A stretch of DNA of 64,000 nucleotides from Streptomyces sp. NBC_01476 (lineage in GTDB: Bacteria > Actinomycetota > Actinomycetes > Streptomycetales > Streptomycetaceae), in contig NZ_CP109446.1 of the NCBI RefSeq assembly GCF_036227265.1, forward strand, positions 3,667,001 to 3,731,000, in the 5' to 3' direction. Shown piece after piece: positions 60,727 through 64,000 of this stretch (position 1 is its first letter; the number at the start of each line of letters is the position of its first letter). The notes under the pieces were generated by a model that saw only the letters and a program-made list of their open reading frames with translations, did no database searches and had not been told where the DNA came from. A program made the translations under genes and the position numbers.

Positions 60727-62127
60727 ATGAAACACAGTCCGAATCGCCGTGCCATGGCGCTGACCGCAGTCGTCGGCGCGGCGATGGGCCTCACGCTCAC
60801 CGGGGTCGCCGTCGTCCCGGCGCAGGCGGCCGACCAGCCGGTCATCGCCCTCCAGCAGATCGCGCCGGTCGCGGTCTCCCCGGCCACCCTGGCCGGGGTG
60901 TCGAAGACGGCGATGCCCAACCTCTCGTTCACGACCACGGCGAAGAGCCTGAGCACCAGCGCCACGCTGACGATCGACGTGACGCAGCTCTCCGAGATCG
61001 CCAACGTGACGTTCTCGGGCAACTGCATGGTGGTCCAGCACGTGGCCAGCTGCGGGGAGTTGTTCTACTACGACGACCTGACCGGGGTCGGCACGATCGG
61101 CGCCGAGACCCAGATGACCGTCAAGGCGAAGGCCGGCGCGCCGGTCGGGTCGTCCGGCGGCTACACGATCAGCGGCACCGCGGACAACGCGGCGATCGTC
61201 GGCGGTCAGGGCACGGTGGAGATCGGCGGGCCGGCCTACGACCACGCCCAGCCGACGAACCTGACCGACCTGGCGGTCGGGTCGACCGTCAACGAGCCGG
61301 TGCGCTTCAAGAACATCGGCGACCGCGCCGCGGACAGCACGCAGGTGCTGCTGTGGGCGTCACCCGGGATCGGGTTCGCCAAGCACTTCGCCAACTGCGA
61401 GTACAGCACCGACGGCGGCCCCATGGTGGCGGAGGTGGCGCTGTGCACCATCCCCGGTCAGGTGCTGCCGGGGGAGAAGGCCGCGCTGGCGCCGGCGGTC
61501 CGGCTGAACGTCGAGACGACCGCGTACTACACCTACTTGGACTCGATGATCGCGCCGGCCGGTGACCCGGGCATCCAGCAGTTGGCCGCGGGGCACCAGT
61601 GGACGCAGGGGGCCGGCGGCCAGCTGACGCTGAAGGTCATCACGCCCGGAACCGCCAACGACGCGCCGTCCGGCGTCGTGTCGCTGTCCGAGCGCGGCAC
61701 GCACGGCGACTACCGCATCACCAGCCTGCAGGCCGCCAACACGGCGGACTTCTCGGTGACCGGCGCAAGCGCAACCGCAGCCGAGGGCGACACCGTGACG
61801 CTGGACTTCGCCATGACCAACAATGGTCCCGCGACCATCTTCTATCGCAGCGGCGACATCGTCGGCACCGTCGGCGTCCAGCTGCCGCCGGGCACGTCGC
61901 CCGTCGGCTCCTCCGCCAACTGTCGTCAGCAGGGCGGTGGGTACCACTGCTCGGGTCAGAGCATCGTCTCGACGGCCGGCTCCGTCACGGACTTCTCCGT
62001 CACCGTGCGCGTCGACCAGGTGATCCCGGGCGCCCAGGGCTCTGTCTCCATGGACTGGGGGCCAGCCGGGCAGCCGGCGTTCGACACGAACACGTCGAAC
62101 GACACGGCGGCGCTCACCGTCAACTGA
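60727..62127 (+). CDS. secreted DUF11-like repeat protein
   Basis: This 466-residue protein has a Sec-type signal peptide (K-H-S-P-N-R-R, then ALTAVVGAAMGLTLTGVAVV and A-Q-A-A, cleavage near 35). Three beta-sandwich-like modules follow, with motifs such as V-S-L-S-E-R-G-T-H-G-D-Y, L-D-F-A-M-T-N-N-G-P-A-T and, at the end, N-T-S-N-D-T-A-A-L-T-V-N, as in DUF11/CARDB-type cell-surface proteins. There is no sortase motif or transmembrane tail. GGGGGGAAC precedes the ATG. It is probably a host gene outside the island. Confidence 0.78.
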   Translation: MKHSPNRRAMALTAVVGAAMGLTLTGVAVVPAQAADQPVIALQQIAPVAVSPATLAGVSKTAMPNLSFTTTAKSLSTSATLTIDVTQLSEIANVTFSGNCMVVQHVASCGELFYYDDLTGVGTIGAETQMTVKAKAGAPVGSSGGYTISGTADNAAIVGGQGTVEIGGPAYDHAQPTNLTDLAVGSTVNEPVRFKNIGDRAADSTQVLLWASPGIGFAKHFANCEYSTDGGPMVAEVALCTIPGQVLPGEKAALAPAVRLNVETTAYYTYLDSMIAPAGDPGIQQLAAGHQWTQGAGGQLTLKVITPGTANDAPSGVVSLSERGTHGDYRITSLQAANTADFSVTGASATAAEGDTVTLDFAMTNNGPATIFYRSGDIVGTVGVQLPPGTSPVGSSANCRQQGGGYHCSGQSIVSTAGSVTDFSVTVRVDQVIPGAQGSVSMDWGPAGQPAFDTNTSNDTAALTVN

Positions 62128-62145
62128 CCCTGCCCGTCCCCGCAC

Positions 62146-62184
62146 CCGGAGGGCCGGTTCCCGCTACGGGAACCGGCCCTCCGG
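62146..62184 (+). terminator. strong hairpin after the secreted protein gene
   Basis: An 18-bp perfect stem (CCGGAGGGCCGGTTCCCG with CGGGAACCGGCCCTCCGG) and a three-base loop start 19 bases after the stop. It is a clear intrinsic-type Streptomyces terminator. Confidence 0.85.
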
Positions 62185-62189
62185 CCTTG

Positions 62190-62510
62190 ACGGGGTTGGC
62201 GGCGTGCCGTCCCGGTAACCGCCCCTGCCCGAGGGCGGTTGTCCGGTGGACGTAAGCGTGGACCTCGCGGGCGTGGAACTTCGCCCCTGGGTCCTGCTTG
62301 AGGTACCAAGTTCGCTCCCGGTTGCCTGCGGTGGTCCGCCAGACCTGGAAGTTGGCGCGCGGCCGGGAGCAGTCCTCGGCACTGCGGATCCGGCCGACGT
62401 TCCGCTCGGCGAAGGTGGGCAAGCTCCGGCGGCAGCACGGTGGCGTGTGCATCGGCCTCGTGCCTCGTGGTGTTCACCGTGCTCCCGCTCTCCAGAGCTG
62501 CGTGAAGGGA
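62190..62510 (-). pseudogene. aminoglycoside-phosphotransferase-like N-terminal remnant
   Basis: The minus-strand frame at 62120-62452 contains N-F-Q-V-W-R-T-T, T-W-Y-L-K-Q-D-P-G and F-H-A-R-E-V-H-A-Y. This is the N-lobe pattern of APH-type phosphotransferases (V-W-R-V, K-x-P and R-E-V-x-A-Y). No catalytic H-G-D or D-x-D is present; similarity ends near the terminator and the N-terminus seems to lie in another frame upstream. Confidence 0.5.
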
Positions 62511-62518
62511 GCCTACGT

Positions 62519-64000
62519 TCAGAAGAGGACGGCGTCCTGGTGGTGCGGGGGACGGGTGGACTGCGTGGGGATCGTGGTGGGTTCGCGGTCGTTCTGCAGG
62601 ACCCACAGATCGTGGAAGAGGCCGGGTTCGTCGCGGAGTTGGGTGAAGGTGCCGTACTGGACGAGGCGGCCCTTGTCGAGGACGGCGATCTTGTCGGCGA
62701 CGGTGACGTTGGTCAGGCGGTGGGTGACGAGCACGACGGCCCGGTCGGCGGCGAGTTCGCGCAGGCCGGTGAAGATGCGGTGTTCGGCGCGGGGGTCGAG
62801 GGCCGCCGTGGGTTCGTCCAGGACGAGCAGGCCGGCGTCGCGGTGGAAGGCGCGGGCCAGGGCGACGCGCTGCCACTGGCCGCCGGAGAGTTCCTGGCCG
62901 CCCCACCATTCACGGGCCAGCAGGGTGTCCAGACCGGAGCGCAGCGCGGTGATCACCTCGTCGGCGCCGGAGGAGTAGGCCGCCGCACGGACCGCGTCGT
63001 CGGCGTCGGCGGCAGCACCGTCGTCGGCGTCGGTGCCTCGTTTACGGGGCTGGCCCAGGGTGATGTTCTCGCGGGCGGTCAGCGGCCACTTCGCGTACTC
63101 CTGCGGTACGACGGCGACGCGGGACCAGGCAGCCTGTGCGTCCAGCGTACGGATGTCGGTACCGTCCCAGGTGATGCTGCCGCCGGTGGGGAGGTAGAGG
63201 GCGGACAGGAGCTTGCTGAGGGTGGTCTTGCCCGAGCCGTTCTCCCCTACCAGGGCGAGGACTTCGCCCCGCCGTACCTCCAAGGTGACGCCCTCCAGCG
63301 CCGGTTGGTCGGCGTGGGGATAGCGGTAGGTGAGGCGGTCGGCGCGCACGACCGCAGGGCCGGTGGGGATGACGTCGCCCCGGTCGATACGGTGGCCGCC
63401 GGCCTCGTCGAGGAAGTCGGACCAGTCGTCGAGATACATCCCCGTGCGGAAGATGATCGCCCCGTAGCCGATGATGCCGTGCAGCCCCATCGCGACCGAA
63501 CGCAGCGCGAACGTCGCGGTTCCGGCCGAGGCGACCGAGATGCGGCCGGTACTGATCAGGAAGAGCAGCGCCCCCCAGACCGCCCCCGCGGCCAGGCCGC
63601 CGGCCAGGCTCCCCAGCAGCGACATCTTCGCCGAGGCCCACGTCGCACGGTCCGTAGTGGCGTCGACCCGGGCTCCCGCGGCCCGGTACTTGCCCAGCAG
63701 GAAACCGGCCATGGTTCCGGAGCGGATCTGGTCGGCGTTCTGCTTGTCGACCAGATACCAGCGCAGGTTGCCGAGCAGCCTCCGGTCCTTCATGGTCTCC
63801 AGCGACGCCAGATACGTCAGCCGCGCGCCGCGCACTCCCGCGATCGCCTGCGGCAGCGCCGCGAGCACCAGTAGCGGCAGGAGCACCGGGTGGACGGCGG
63901 TGAGTACGGCCGCCGCGGCGATGAGAGAGGCGGCTGCCGCCAGGATGTTCTGCGACTGGTTGAGCATGTCCTGGGAGACCTCGACACCCCGGTCCGCGGC
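62519..64000 (-). CDS. ABC exporter, ATPase and half of membrane domain (5' end outside)
   Basis: The frame is open to the window edge, so the N-terminal part is missing. The visible 493 codons hold the last membrane helices of a type IV exporter (AAAVLTAVHPVLLPLLVLAA, and G-A-V-W-G-A-L-L-F-L-I), then the nucleotide-binding domain: Walker A G-E-N-G-S-G-K-T-T-L-S-K, Q-loop P-Q-E-Y, signature L-S-G-G-Q-W-Q-R, Walker B L-L-V-L-D-E-P-T-A-A, and H-loop V-T-H-R. It looks like the exporters next to lantipeptide or peptide-modification genes, but no such genes are in view. Confidence 0.88.
   Translation of the reverse strand, partial: AADRGVEVSQDMLNQSQNILAAAASLIAAAAVLTAVHPVLLPLLVLAALPQAIAGVRGARLTYLASLETMKDRRLLGNLRWYLVDKQNADQIRSGTMAGFLLGKYRAAGARVDATTDRATWASAKMSLLGSLAGGLAAGAVWGALLFLISTGRISVASAGTATFALRSVAMGLHGIIGYGAIIFRTGMYLDDWSDFLDEAGGHRIDRGDVIPTGPAVVRADRLTYRYPHADQPALEGVTLEVRRGEVLALVGENGSGKTTLSKLLSALYLPTGGSITWDGTDIRTLDAQAAWSRVAVVPQEYAKWPLTARENITLGQPRKRGTDADDGAAADADDAVRAAAYSSGADEVITALRSGLDTLLAREWWGGQELSGGQWQRVALARAFHRDAGLLVLDEPTAALDPRAEHRIFTGLRELAADRAVVLVTHRLTNVTVADKIAVLDKGRLVQYGTFTQLRDEPGLFHDLWVLQNDREPTTIPTQSTRPPHHQDAVLF

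Overview
The window reads as chromosome from a high-GC actinomycete, almost certainly Streptomyces. It has GC-rich coding with strong third-position bias, GTG and TTG starts with GGAGG-like sites, the DUF397 / XRE-DUF5753 / RsbW-like regulator set, actinobacterial IS types, and a tRNA-Pro 3' fragment. No database was searched; all calls come from reading motifs and gene context.

Left part (1-8.5 kb). A leftward HTH/NUDIX-type regulator runs off the edge. A rightward cluster follows: an NDP-kinase, a small protein, a CYTH-fold protein, an HD phosphohydrolase, an unrecognised 467-aa protein and a SAM methyltransferase. A scar zone comes next, with an IS3-type transposase fragment, a broken creatininase-family gene, the first ~40 codons of a DUF262 (GmrSD-like) gene, and a frameshifted nuclease-like gene (copy 1 of 2).

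Core (8.7-50.5 kb) is a dense defence island. A first operon encodes a Ser/Thr kinase fused to a DUF1998-type helicase with a C-terminal nuclease-like domain, then a DrmD-like SNF2 helicase and a DrmMI-like methylase, followed by an EcsC-family gene. Regulatory genes and a membrane-anchored nSTAND NTPase with 14 WD40 repeats come next. A four-gene chaperone-like operon follows: helical protein, 91-aa protein, GrpE-like protein, and Hsp70 with an inserted zinc-ribbon array. A leftward operon carries a sigma-70 factor, DrmA, DrmB and a compact UvrD-like helicase. Diverging from it are McrB, McrC and a UvrD-like helicase with a RelE-like N-terminus. DISARM is therefore present but split into two blocks 13 kb apart, with no DrmC seen. 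Near-identical dyads of the form GTTGAC-N3-GTCAAC lie upstream of the kinase-helicase operon and the chaperone operon, and weaker versions lie in the sigma/McrB divergent region. This suggests the scattered operons form one regulon.

Right part (48.9-64 kb). There is a solitary HTH-N6-adenine methylase, an IS1380 remnant, a winged-helix protein, a single-chain nuclease-methylase (type IIG-like), a GIY-YIG protein, an ISL3 element sitting in a truncated ISKra4 element, and an Mrr-like nuclease. A tRNA-Pro 3' remnant (possible attachment site) follows, then copy 2 of the broken nuclease-like gene, a secreted protein, an aminoglycoside-phosphotransferase-like remnant and a partial ABC exporter.

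The strongest candidates for undescribed biology are the kinase-helicase-nuclease fusion with its DrmD/DrmMI partners, the Hsp70-zinc-ribbon/GrpE-like operon, and the shared dyad that appears to tie them to DISARM and McrBC.
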